NCBI GenBank assembly: GCA_030268105.1
Contig: BSDZ01000086.1
Location: 3,550,501 to 3,614,500, forward strand
Source: Volvox africanus
Taxonomy: Eukaryota; Chlorophyta; Chlorophyceae; Chlamydomonadales; Volvocaceae
Length of the DNA: 64,000 bases
Direction of reading: 5' to 3'
Shown here: positions 10,986-22,064 of the stretch, piece after piece
Position numbering within the stretch: the stretch's first letter is position 1
Layout of the letters: each line of letters opens with the position of its first letter
Translations under genes and position numbers: made by a program
Notes under the pieces: generated by a model
The model's database searches: none
What the model was told of the DNA's origin: nothing
What the model saw: the letters and a program-made list of their open reading frames with translations, nothing else

Positions 10986-13900
10986 ATGCGGCTCAATGCA
11001 GGCGCAGCGCTCCCATTGCGCGGGGGCCAAGTTCGGCCCCAAGCTGCTTGCCATGGGAGGAGCTCTCGTAAGTCTTCAGGAAAACTATGAAACTTATTTT
11101 CGTATATTACATGAAGTCTTATTAGCGATCATGCGGGCCTAAACTTTATAACGCCCGATGACCGCAGGAATCACCCGCGCAGCGTCTGGTCTTGCTGCGT
11201 TCCCCACGGAAAGGTACGCATCACAAAACATACTTGTTAGTAATATTATCCTAATGGCTTTCTATCAGGCAAGCGCATCCCATTTGAGACCTGAGGGAAA
11301 AAAGTTAACGGTCACCCTTGCGTTCTTGTAATTTGCTTCCCTGTCATAACCTTTTCCAAGTGACCCACATCACACTCCTGCCTCTCGTTCCCGATCCCCT
11401 TTCAAATGTTTCCGTCAGTGTCTCCCGCGGCGTGCTTATCTTGCCCGGCCTGGGCAACAATGCAGCGGATTATGCACCACTAGCAGCGCAACTGGAAGCG
11501 TGCGGCATGGCCGTGGAGGTCGCCCAGGTGCCTGCCATCCTATAAGGCATCTGTAACAACCTGTGGGGTGTATGTCAGCCATATGAGGACTAACAGTAAA
11601 AGGCGGTTGCCATTATTTGCCAGGCAGTCGCTCAACATGCAAAAGAGAAATGGAGGGGAAAGACCTTCACATTTATATACTTCCAAGCTGTCCCCACATC
11701 CAAGTTGATGACGCGCATTCATCTGTCCGTTCATGTATTACTCTCCATATATAACGCGGCCCGTCGCATACTCTCTCTGCTTAGCAAATAAACATCGCAG
11801 TCTCTCCCTTCATCCTCGTGTTGCGCAGGTGACGCGGCCGGATTGGTCTCGTAATTCCGAGGCGCTGACAGACCCCAATTGGTGGCGGGGGACCCTCAAG
11901 CCGCGACCCGCAGTGGACTGGTGCGTGTCCGGAGGTGGCTGCCTGGCTGCACCGCGTGCCTGCATGCCGCACCCCACGTCCTGGCGTGTACATCGGTTCA
12001 TGCTGGCCACTTCCTGCCTTTGGGTCTGTGGCAGAGCGCAGGACCTACCACTCGCATCAGCTGTCCGGATGTTGCCTGTTATGCCCATCTCGGGATTCAT
12101 GCCTCCCGAGATCACAATTGCCTACTGCTGCATCTTACTTGTGTACGGCTCGCTGGGTGCGTGATTCTCACTACAAATACACATATGCATGTATACACAT
12201 AAGTATATATGTATTTGTTATGTGCACTGTTATATGTGTCCTGCAGGTATTTGACGCGGGTGGACGCTGCCATGCAGCGGCTTAAGCAGCGGGTGGAGAA
12301 GGCGGAGGCACCCATTGCTTTGCTCACACACTCGGTACGTATTATTTTCGCACATGTCACCAGCCACTTCTTTTCGCAAGCCCTAATTATCTAATTGCCC
12401 CAGACCGGCTCCCACCTGCCACTATTTACCCCAGCAGGCCGGTGGCTGGCTGGGCCGGGTGTACCTGCTCGACTGGGGCACAGCCGGGGTGGACCGATTC
12501 GTGTCACTGGGCTCGCCACACCTGCCGCCGCCCCGGGGGGCACCAGTGGTGGACCAAACCCGGGGCATCTTGTCGGCCTGCAGCGACATGTGCCCGGGGG
12601 CCTACCACACCTCGGTAAGGCAACGAAGGGGGGCGTCAGAGGCGTCAGAGGCAGGCTTCGGAAAGCGCACACTCGGGTGTATGATGGAGTAAAGCAAGGC
12701 TGGCTGAAGTGTAGTATATTGGGATGTCTACGAGTAGTGTCGGAAGATGACCATACACTACCCGTAGACATCCCGAGATACTGCACGGAGCAGGGTGACG
12801 TGCCATCGTTAGCTGCGTAGCTGGATGGTTAGGTTAAGGCGGCCACCATACGTGGATGCTTATACCGCGAGCATTACGTGTATATGTAGATAGAACTCCG
12901 CCCGCGCGGGTCTACACGTACACCTGCTAATTTTGTGTATTCTCACGGTGGTGGTGGATGTGGCCACATGCATGCATGGTAGTTTAGATCCAGTATGTCA
13001 CGATCTGCGGCAAGTTCGTTCGGGGCGCACCGCTGACGGGACCTGCCAAGGAGCTGGAATTCGATGGCGGTGGCGGCAACCGGGCCAGTTTGCTGGCCAA
13101 GTTCGCCGGGGTGGGGTATCAGCAGGTGAGGGTCTGACTTATCAGGAAATTGAGGGGATCACAGCGTGTTGTACAGCAAGCGCGGTAACGGACAGGGAGG
13201 GGAGGGGGGGGAGAACCAACCCGATGTCAGAACTGAGGACCAACGCGCCTCCTTCCGCTCGTCCGCCTTCGCCCCCTCCATCTGCTGCTGTGGCGTCCCC
13301 ATATCAAACCTCAAACCGCACATCATGTCACAGCACGCACGGGGGCTGTCTATATCCGATGCACCACGTACATGATGATCTCAACGGAGCCTATGTGCGG
13401 AATAGGAGCCCTGGTTAGCACCGCTTGCTCCTCCGCCCACAGGTGTGTGGAGATGCTGAGGTCTGGGGCGACTTCATCGTTCCGCAGCCCTCGGCCCACC
13501 TCGAAGGCGCCACTCAGGTGGACCTGGAGGGCGTATTCCACTCCCCACTAGGCGAGCAGCTGCCCTTTTTCGGTCCCTGGTACGGCTCCCAGAAGGTACG
13601 GCGTGCAGTACGTCTGCTGTCGTCATCATGCGTGATGCAGTAACGTGGTATGTGGTGATGCAAGGCAGGTGGGGGCCCCTTCGCTCTTCCCATTTGCTTT
13701 CTTAATTTTAATCTAGCTAATATAAATGCGCACTCTATATCCGTACGTATGGCGCGACGTACATATGGACGTTGCGCCAAGCTAGCTCTGCAATGGCATG
13801 CAATTCTTATAATGTATTATATTGATCGAAGTTATTTCTGTTTCATCGCTCTGCATTTCGCGTTAGCTTGGTAAGCCCGTATGTGCTGCCGAGCCGAACC

Positions 13901-14148
13901 CAACCGTACGAGCAAACGGTCGCTTGTCTGCAGGTCGCTGCTGCCATGTATGTATGCGTCATTATTGTTAGTTCCTGACCCACGATGTCATCTTTCCCCC
14001 GTCCCATGCCGGCATTTGCTTCTCTCGCGGTTCCTCCCGGCAGGTACTTGAACTGTGGCTCCACCACTTAACCGGGCAGCCGGGCCAGGGGGAACCAGCG
14101 GCGGGTACAACCCTACTGCAGTCGTCTGTGAAACAAATATCAAACTAA
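10986..14148 (+). CDS. Plastid-targeted alpha/beta hydrolase, 9 exons
   Basis: Exons: 10986-11067, 11168-11213, 11419-11527, 11829-11920, 12247-12334, 12438-12614, 12994-13125, 13443-13595 and 14044-14148, with stop TAA. All junctions are GT-AG with matching phase, giving 327 residues. The first ~45 residues (MRLNAGAALPLRGGQ onward) are rich in Arg, Ala and Ser and lack acidic residues until the end, like a chloroplast transit peptide. The body starts RGVLILPGLGNNAADYAPLA and continues PDWSRN and DPNWWRGTLKPRPAVDW. The nucleophile elbow THSAGG spans an exon junction. SLGSPHLPPP and DQTRGIL follow, then VWGDFIVPQPSAHLEGA with the likely acidic residue and VFHSPLG with the likely catalytic His. 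This pattern matches a green-lineage family of plastid alpha/beta hydrolases that I know only as uncharacterised lipase-like proteins. The substrate is unknown. Confidence 0.88.
12716..12779. repeat. 25-bp imperfect inverted repeat in hydrolase intron 6
   Basis: 12716-12740 and 12755-12779 are near-perfect reverse complements around GGGATGTCTACG, with two or three mismatches, separated by about 14 bases. The transcript could fold into a stable hairpin. It lies between exons 6 and 7 of the hydrolase and has no coding role that I can see. Confidence 0.7.
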
Positions 14149-14356
14149 CCATGCATAGCAGCATGAGCGAGGTTCTCCATCCGCATAACGATAACTTAAC
14201 GTGGTTGGCAAACAAACGTTATTACGGCACATTGGACAGTTAGCAAGGTTATGTTAGCCACTACTGCCACGTCACATTTTGGACTTCTCGGACAGCAACG
14301 GGGATGGGCCGAATTCGTTGCCGCGCGCGGAAAGGTTTGGGATGTCGTCCGAGCAA

Positions 14357-14361
14357 TGTAA
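14357..14361 (+). terminator. TGTAA polyadenylation signal of the hydrolase gene
   Basis: The sequence CAATGTAAATG lies about 210 bp after the hydrolase stop codon. TGTAA is the usual chlorophycean polyadenylation signal. Cleavage would be expected some 10-20 bases downstream. Confidence 0.55.
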
Positions 14362-16084
14362 ATGCCGAGAATAGGAAAGAGCCGCGTCGTACTCCTGCGT
14401 CACAACGTACGGCTAACATCACGAAAGCAATGCCGTATATACACTTACACACGAGGATTCACGAGCATTTGCAAAAGTATGTCCCTATCCTGCGATGCCC
14501 ACTGCATGCATCCGATATGATTAACTGCGGCACAAATACGCAATCAGGTAATCAAATCAGGTAATACCTCCTTTCTTGAGCCACGTCGCGTCCGCATAAA
14601 TTTATGTAGCTGCATGACCTTGAGCACTGCATTCGCAAAGGCATGGAGCCGTAGTTTGAGGTCAGCTCCAGCGGTTTGGACACACGTTCAATTTAGAAAG
14701 ACTTTCACGGCGCCAGTACGACGAGTTACTACATCTGCAGAAACTTGCCGAATGCGTTTGATGACTGCTACATCTAGCTAACGAACGAAAGCAGGGGCCG
14801 TTTCACCTACTGTTTATTGTGGCTGTGGGTCCGGCCCACATTCATGTTTGGGAAACCGAAATGTTCTATATAGGGGGCCCTTCAGTTATAATGGATCGGT
14901 GGGGGGCCCTAGAGTACCTTAGTCCCGTGGGAGTGAAGTACGGCACACGCGCTTGGTGGCGATAGATCCATACAGCCTCATCATCAGAGTACAGAGAAGG
15001 GGAGCTGCGCGCGGCTCTTCTTCATGGTGTATGTGGTCCCGACCTGGCGACACCTGATGAAGTACTACTGTGTTTCCGTACATGCGTGCATAGGGACATG
15101 TATGTTCGTAGCTGCCATGGGTAGCTTAGATAGAGTAATCTTATGTGTCATGTGTATATGTGTGTATGTGTGCGTGTTGCTGGCATCAACAAGGGAGACC
15201 CCAAACTTGTAATGAATAAGCTACATACAAGCAACATGAAGACGTAAGTGCCTATATATTACTGATGAGTGTGTTTACTCTAATATAGATGTCTCGGCCT
15301 TGATTGGCCAGCCACGTCTCTTATTACATACATTTTGCCAGTAGTGAAATAGTCTAAGGAAGCTATCTCTCCGGCTGCCATTCAGAGCTAGTCTGATTAT
15401 GGAGTATGTACGACCTTGTGATTGACCGAGGCCACATACAGCCACCGCCTTGGTGCCATATCGACATACCGCCTATCACCTGCCCCTGCATGCGTGGCTG
15501 GGTTTTACTGCTGTTGTGCGCCGCCATCATCGCGTCCATGCCCGCCCCTGCCTGCATCCCTTTAGTACGTACCTAGTGTTATCCGGTCAGCAGCCCCCTA
15601 TGCACGCACACATGCGCCAAGCGATACATAGCTTACTACTCGATCGATTGCTCGCCAAGTAAGCAACCTCGCTCTCCCCCCCACCGCCAATCTATCTTCG
15701 TCTACATTGTTAATCCGCTATCGCTATATGTCGTTGATTGGCGTCTTGGTTGCCTCATCATACGCACTATCTACATGTATAAATAGCAAGGGCCCCCGTA
15801 ATCATGTATATAGTAACCAACCAGCAGGCAGCAGTCGCAACAGATAGACAGTCTCCTGCGGTGCTGCTTGCTTAATGATGAGCAAGTGATTGTGACTGAA
15901 TAGCCCTCGCTCATGGACCTACATACCCCTGCCGCTCCTTCATCACGAACAGCAGCGAGCAGAACGAAATGAACAACTAACAACTAACAACAAACAACAA
16001 CTGATAACTTGTTACTTGGCTAGAATCTGCTCGCACGCACGCACGCTTCCTCCTGATGACGGCCTCGCGCAGGGGAGAATGGGG

Positions 16085-16549
16085 ATATACGGCTGTGGCT
16101 CGAAGTGCACGACCCAGAAAATGTCACCAAAGCCAACCGCGGATATCCGCCGCAAGCAAGGCTAACGAGTGCGAATAACAATAGTAAAGGGTGCGCTCCG
16201 CGCCCCACATTACCACCGACGTTGCTGTACTGATATGGATCGGCGCTGACGTTCATGCAATCGAAAGTACTGTGCTGGACGAATCCCCAAATGTCATCGT
16301 CCAGCTTGGCGGTCGGGCGAATGGTGGTCTTGATGCGACGGGGACGCGGGTGTTCAACCGCAGGCGGGTTGGGGCCAGCCGCATCCACACGCAGTCTGTT
16401 GTTGACACCACCCAACAAAAACACCAAGGTTCCCAGTACCGAGAAGGCCATAATGATAACGCTAGACCTTGCCGGTAGGGAGGTCCATACGACTGCCGTA
16501 GCGAGGAGGGATAACCCAATACTCGCTTCCAGTATCACAAAAGCACAAA
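16085..16549 (-). other. Weak hydrophobic open frame, possible membrane-protein exon
   Basis: The minus-strand frame contains two hydrophobic stretches (ASIGLSLLATAVVW and VIIMAFSVLGTLVFLLGG), then a basic linker and a third one (HPLLLLFALVSLACGG). A CAG acceptor-like site sits just upstream near 16550. No matching exons were found on either side and no family is recognised. It may be a chance frame or a gene fragment. Confidence 0.15.
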
Positions 16550-18299
16550 AGCGGTCAGGAGCTGATTAGAAGCCCCTAAGCTTGGGCATGGTACCAGAAG
16601 CAACGGGAGTCATCACCATGCGCATACAGGGTGGGGCACACAGAGAAAGCACTGATACATAGAGGTACTGATAGATTTCAGGACTGACAGATGCTTTGGC
16701 TTGCTTGGCTTTGCTATAGATTGAGAGACGGGCGTCTCGTTAGCTCACGCTGTATGCGTGTGGTTCCGGAGCAGCAGCGCGATCCGCCGCATTCCTGTAT
16801 TTCCCACGCACAGTCATGGGACACGTGCCAAATTGATCAGCTTTGCATTACCACCGGCATATATCTCCTCCCGGGACAGCTCTGCAACGTACGTATTGTA
16901 CACAATGCCCGCTGATGTTCCGCAGCAGGACGTCCTGATGAACCTGCTGGTCGTGGTACGCAAGAATGCACGCGCGACGGCTCAGGAGATTGCGGTGCGC
17001 GCGTGCAAAGGAACGAACCGTCCAGGACTTCAGCAGGCGCAAGCACCACCGTTGTCGGTGTCAGCCTCTCCGGTGCGCCTGCTGCCGCAGCGAGGTCCGC
17101 TGATACAGTGGACGCATTCGATGTGCATGGGTTTCGCCCGGAGCTGGTGTCAATGACGGAGCGCTTGCTGCGGCAGCGAGGCCTCTTCCCCAGGCAGGCA
17201 GCGAGTATACATTTGACGCGTAGGGTGACGTGCAGGCCGAGAGACCCAAAATCCGTCCACGCCGCAGTTGGCGGAAGGACCCAGAGCTGTTGCTCATGCA
17301 TCCACAAACTACTGTACCTAATGCTGCTACGTCTACTGGTGAGGATGAGGCGGCTTCAGCAGCGGCAGCCACGCACGGACGGCACAGCGCTGAAGTGCAC
17401 CGTAGGCCCATATGGCGCCCTGCCCGTCCGTATGGAGCCCTGCCCAGCAGATCTGAGCTGCGGATAAATTATTGGCGTGGGCTAATCACCACGCATGTTG
17501 GGAACGAATGCTGAGGCCCTGGCATTTGAGCCCTCGCTCCTGCTAGTTGCAGGTCCTACGTCGCTAAGCAGCAGGGCTGTCGTCGTGCGTACTGACTAGA
17601 CTCGCAGCATGTGTCATACATCTTTCTTGCTTGGTGAAAGAGCGCGTGATGCCTGCATGTGTGCGTGTGCAGCCTTCGTTGGGCCAATGTTTAATAAATT
17701 GACCGTGCGAGCATTGCACGATTCCTTTCATCATGGTTACGCCGACCGTAGCCTGGCGTGTATTAAGGGGAGCCCCGGGGTTAACTTCACACCATTGGGC
17801 ACCCTATTGTTGGGGCCATTAGGTTACACTGGTTTTCTGATTTCACAGATTCTCTTCCTTTCTGCGGCCCCAATTCAAATGCCAGCCCTGATTGGACCAC
17901 CTACTGGCCTTTAGGTGGGTTTCAATGTCACCCCGCACCTCATGGCCCCCCTTTAGGGGCCTTGGGTTCTCACTTCTCGGGCGGAGCATTCAACCGCTGA
18001 TGTGTCCTGCTAGTGAGAGCGGACAGGGACAAGACTGAAGGGACGTGCTATCCCTGCTGCTCATACTCTCACTGCGGGTCCCCCATATCCTTTATCACCC
18101 CGGTTCTTACTAAGAAACAAGTCATTTGCAGTCCGGCTCGAATTTACAGCCGCTGGTCACCAATCATGGTGCCCTAACCCTCTGGGCTATCTAAGGGGAT
18201 TACTCGCATCTATACATGTCGCCTAAGGTGCCTCGAAGCTTAGGCGTGATTGGCTTGCAGCCGCCACGGCAGACTGCTGGAGGCTCCCTCCCGCCGTTA

Positions 18300-18650
18300 A
18301 TCTTCCCGTCTGTCGCTGCGTGCACTTGCAGGCATGTTTGCTGACGGTTTGGCATTATTGTAGCGGTGTACTACTCGGCCATCGCAATGTTTGCGCCAAT
18401 CATGTTTACTGGCGGGGTGTTCTTCATCTTTTGGTGCTTCACAACAAAGGTCACGGCCAAGGCTATCCACTTGAGAAGGGGGCTCTACAGGAAGGCTGTT
18501 CACTGTCTTCGCTAGCTTTCACACCTGTAGCTGACTGTTTAATTAAAGTGATTGGAGAAAACGTTGCAATGGCGGAATAGTACACAATTGATAGTTGCCA
18601 AACCCGCAGCAAATATGCCTGCACGCGCACACAGCGACAGACGGGAAGAT
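18300..18650. repeat. Imperfect inverted repeat, ~103-bp arms, ~146-bp spacer
   Basis: The left arm (18300-18402) and right arm (18549-18650) are reverse complements at roughly 80% identity. Both begin at the outer edge with ATCTTCCCGTCTGTCGCTG. Both arms share the coding-like string VYYSAIA followed by FAPI or FSPI when read inward. The structure could be a MITE-like hairpin or an inverted duplication of an exon fragment. No target-site duplication was recognised. Confidence 0.8.
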
Positions 18651-18982
18651 AGAAGGCAAGGGGGGAGAAGCAAGATATATATATATACTGTAATATATGA
18701 TGAAAGGCATGAGCGGCATGGACACACACAGCAGAGATAGATCAGCAGCAGGCCATATCTATCAACGAGGTAGGATATCAAACCGAACGAATACTGAAGC
18801 TTTAAGGTAGCTAGGGGGCAGGGGGCAGGGGGCGGAATGCGTACAGATCGACGTTGACGTATGTGTGCACCATCACACGCATATTTGCTTGTGTCCGGAC
18901 ACAATCGGTGAGGTACGACAATGTGAACATGGAAATTCAAGTATCGATCTAGATTGTGAGCAGGAAAAAATCGCTCCACTAC

Positions 18983-19200
18983 TTAAAGGTGGTTGAGCCC
19001 CCGATGTTGAAAACGACGGTGAGGACCCCGGTTCTCGTGACTTGCGAGCCGGCCAGGAGTTGATCCGGCAGATTCCCCTGGATGCTGGTGGTGGGTGCTG
19101 AACCACCTACCGGGAAAGTCACTGATTTCGGAGAAGTCAAAAGCCAACATGGGTGAACGGATGAGGGTGTCCCGAAATACAGGGCGAGGTAGGGACTGCC
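18983..19200 (-). repeat. Dispersed repeat, copy 1
   Basis: On the minus strand this begins GGCAGTCCCTACCT and continues with GACACCCTCATCC, CAGCACCCACCA and CAGCATCCAG. The same blocks appear in order on the plus strand at 48879-49099. Small indels and substitutions separate the copies. The minus-strand frame stays open (NLPDQLLAGSQVTRTG) but belongs to no family I recognise. It is likely a fragment of an older mobile element. Confidence 0.75.
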
Positions 19201-20527
19201 ACGGGTGAAGCAAAGCCCTCCTATCCCACACACATACATACATGCATGTATAGCGAATTATAAAGCATCACGCACCCAACTTATGCATCGAGCTTCTGAT
19301 TGGGCGACAGTAGTGGCTTTTGACGTCGTTTGCCTGTATGTGTTGGCAAAACAAAGTTACGGGACACGCAATTATGGATTAATAAAGAGGGCATGTTCAT
19401 TCATCCAGCAGGCACAACACGTACAGCACAGCGCAGCAGCTGACGAGCGTATAGGCAGCAGGCCCGTAACTCCGTGCGTCCTTATAATAACAGCCACGCA
19501 GAGATTCAAGGGCGGGTACCCTTAGATCAATCGAACTGACATGCATGCATGGACAGCTCAGAGAGCGATATGGATGTATCTATAGTCCCACATGATCTGC
19601 TGGAAAAACGGGCAGATAAATTCCATTATTGTGTGTGTATGTGTGTTAATAATAAGTGCTTACCATCTCTTGCGTCATGTATGCCACGCACCCACAATCA
19701 CCGATCGGTACCTGCAGACGGATGAGCAAAGATAGAAACAGCCGGCTGGACGGATCAAACGAAGCAACGCGCGCTGCGGCGGGCTGTATGTTCGTTACGC
19801 AGAGCCAAGATAGAGGCCAGGGCCTTAGAGACGGACCGAAAAATAAAAGAAGCCATATTAACTTTTACTTAGCTGTAATAATACATGCGCAATTAATTGA
19901 TCGTCGCTTTATTTCACAGTATGTAGCTTTTCAAAATAACAATGAAGCAATCAACGAACGAAAGATTTTGCATGAGTCCGCCAGAGCCTTGACAGTTAGG
20001 GCACTAACATAGGCTGTGGCGTTTCCAAAACCACTTATCCCTTTGGCATAGGAACATCGATTGTGCAACCCTTCCCAACCATGCGACCGCGGGATGGGTT
20101 TTCATACATGTTTGTCCAGTCCTGCCGAATCCTGAGGCGACGGCTGAGGTATAGACACGCTTGCGAAGCTCTTCATATCTGACGCCACACCCAGAAAGAG
20201 CCAAATGCTTGAATTTGCCTCAGGTGCACTGGAACCCGTTACCAGGTTTTGGAAATCTTGTCCCCACCTTTCTGCATTTGGTTGCAACTATGAGAAACCT
20301 AGGAAACCTAGGATGCCTTGAAACGCCTGTCTTAAGACTGAAATCTAGTCATTGCCGTAATAAAGTACGTACGTACGTTAAGTCCATGCGCAAACCATCA
20401 ACTCTAGCCTTGAAAATATATCATCTTAGTCAGACCTTAATGGTCTAACCAATTGATTTGTAAGTCTAGGTCTGGAAGAAGAGGAAAGTACAGGCTCTTA
20501 AGTTCCAACGGGCATATGGCTCCCATT

Positions 20528-20532
20528 TTACA
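20528..20532 (-). terminator. TGTAA polyadenylation signal of SEC61 gamma gene
   Basis: TTACA on the plus strand, TGTAA in the transcript, lies about 410 bases after the inferred stop codon of the SEC61 gamma gene. It is the first such motif downstream. Confidence 0.5.
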
Positions 20533-20944
20533 TGGCATGCTCTGAATGAAACCCAGTAAATGGCACTTGTACCAGTAAACCTCATTCATACGAGCCTAGC
20601 GTAACTTAACATGGGTAAAAGCGCACGATCGCCACTCGGGATACAGCAATTGCATTCATTCCCAAGAGGTACGGCAAAACCAAGTGCCTACCTATCCTTG
20701 CAGTATCCTTGCAGTTCCAAGTCATGCGTTGCTCGCCAATCATGGGGATCGGCATGGATACTTAATATTCCACAAGTCTAAGCGTGCAAGGAGACGATGT
20801 GCATCACGGAAATAGGAGACATTATTTCCTCCTCGCGTCTCACTACCCTTACTCAGCATCGCGGAGGCACCTCGGCCTAAATACGAACGCAGTCAATACG
20901 ATAGCATCTATATATACTCGGGCAATTCGTCATTGATCCCCGCC

Positions 20945-21318
20945 TTATGACGACATTATAACTTGGTTAATCGGCTGCGGAGGGCACAGGATATCAACAG
21001 TAAACGGCTGTCATTCAGAGGGCCAAACAATGTTATTATGAAAGCAATTTAAAACAATCGCAACGGCTTACAATGAATAGAAGCTTGACAAAGAAGCCAA
21101 TGAAGCCCATCACAATGAAGCCAACTGCAGTCCTTGAGCAAACCTTCATGAACTCTGTATTCAACAAAGCAATCTGCTTAACCCTACAGGACCAACTGCG
21201 TAATACAGCCTCCGAATGCCTGACCTTTCCGATCTGGCTTAGTGCAGCGCTTAACCAATCGTGCGCTGTTCTTTGCAAAATCCTTCAAAGGCCTATAGAC
21301 AACCTCTCCAACATCCAT
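20945..21318 (-). CDS. SEC61G: SEC61 gamma, ER translocon subunit, 3 exons
   Basis: Exons on the minus strand: 21318-21225, 21154-21072 and 20974-20945. Splicing gives 68 residues, the usual length. It starts [20 protein letters not shown], continues [13 protein letters not shown] and [20 protein letters not shown], and ends PINQVIMSS. These are the diagnostic parts of Sec61 gamma/SecE: an amphipathic N-terminal helix, the KRCxKPDRKEF motif, one tail-anchored membrane helix (about residues 37-60) and the PIN ending. All three junctions fit GT-AG and phase. The last exon is only 30 bp including the stop and is easy to miss; without it the frame runs on to an artificial C-terminus. The protein clamps the two halves of Sec61 alpha in the ER membrane. 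Confidence 0.93.
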
Positions 21319-22064
21319 ATTCGTTGGTGTTTGCTATAGATGCAAAAAAAAGGTAACGCGGACGATCTCTAGACGTCCAACGGAAGCGAAGTATCCTCCG
21401 TTTATGCTTCAAAAATTTATACACAGTTCCGTTTAGAGCATGTTTACGAAAACACTAGATATTCGCAAACGCTACTGCTACAGGTGTCCCTGTACGAAAT
21501 ACGATAAAAGACGTTGTTTCCATTGGCGCTCCCGTCTTCAGCTTGCTTCGAACCCAAAAATTAGATTGGATGATGTAAATGATATTTATAAAATCAGTTT
21601 GTAACTTTCAAATAGCGGATTAGATGTCACGATATCAGGCACGCTGCGGTGGTGTAACTAGGTTTATGTAACCGCGCGTAACACCATTATGACTCAATCG
21701 CCGCAAGCACCTGCACGCCTTTCTATACACCAGAGTATGTGTATCCACCGCGCCCCGGTGGCTTGGCTCCTCTTGGCCTCCAGCATTACCAAAGGTCAAG
21801 CGTAAAATGCTCAACTCCCCTCTTGCACACATCGATAAGGCAGCATTCGTTCCACAGCAAGCTTTGGCACAATGCTAAATTGTGTGCTACATCATGCCAC
21901 CTGAATCCTTAATCACCTGCGCATATGTTCCTTTCTATCACGTGTTTTTGCTCCCTCAGCCCCTGGCCATATCAAGTCGGTGACTGCCCCGACTACAGTA
22001 CACTACCGCGCCTGCTATCACATCATGAACTACATAGCACTAATCCAAAACCACGACCGCTATC

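Larger units (their letters stand above)
14376..20510. other. Gene-poor, repeat-bearing intergenic region
   Basis: Six kilobases lie between the convergent hydrolase and SEC61 gamma genes without a gene I can support. Scattered open frames lack consistent splice sites or family motifs. Items seen inside are listed separately: a hydrophobic minus-strand frame (16085-16549), an imperfect inverted repeat (18300-18650) and a dispersed repeat copy (18983-19200). Small AT/TG-rich tracts occur near 15145-15180, 18676-18692 and 19629-19645. The stretch 17750-18240 has a GC-rich, repeat-like texture but no partner copy in the window. Confidence 0.5.

Noticed and set aside
14700..15900. Possible short genes (for example a TATA-like TATAAATAG at 15777)
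   Set aside because: No coding exon follows at a sensible distance and the surrounding frames are short and unrelated.
18380..18560. Reverse-transcriptase-like motif (GALQEGCSLSSLAF) on the plus strand
   Set aside because: The resemblance to the RT motif is limited to about ten residues, the stretch lies in the spacer and edges of an inverted repeat, and no other RT motifs (YxDD, upstream blocks) occur nearby.
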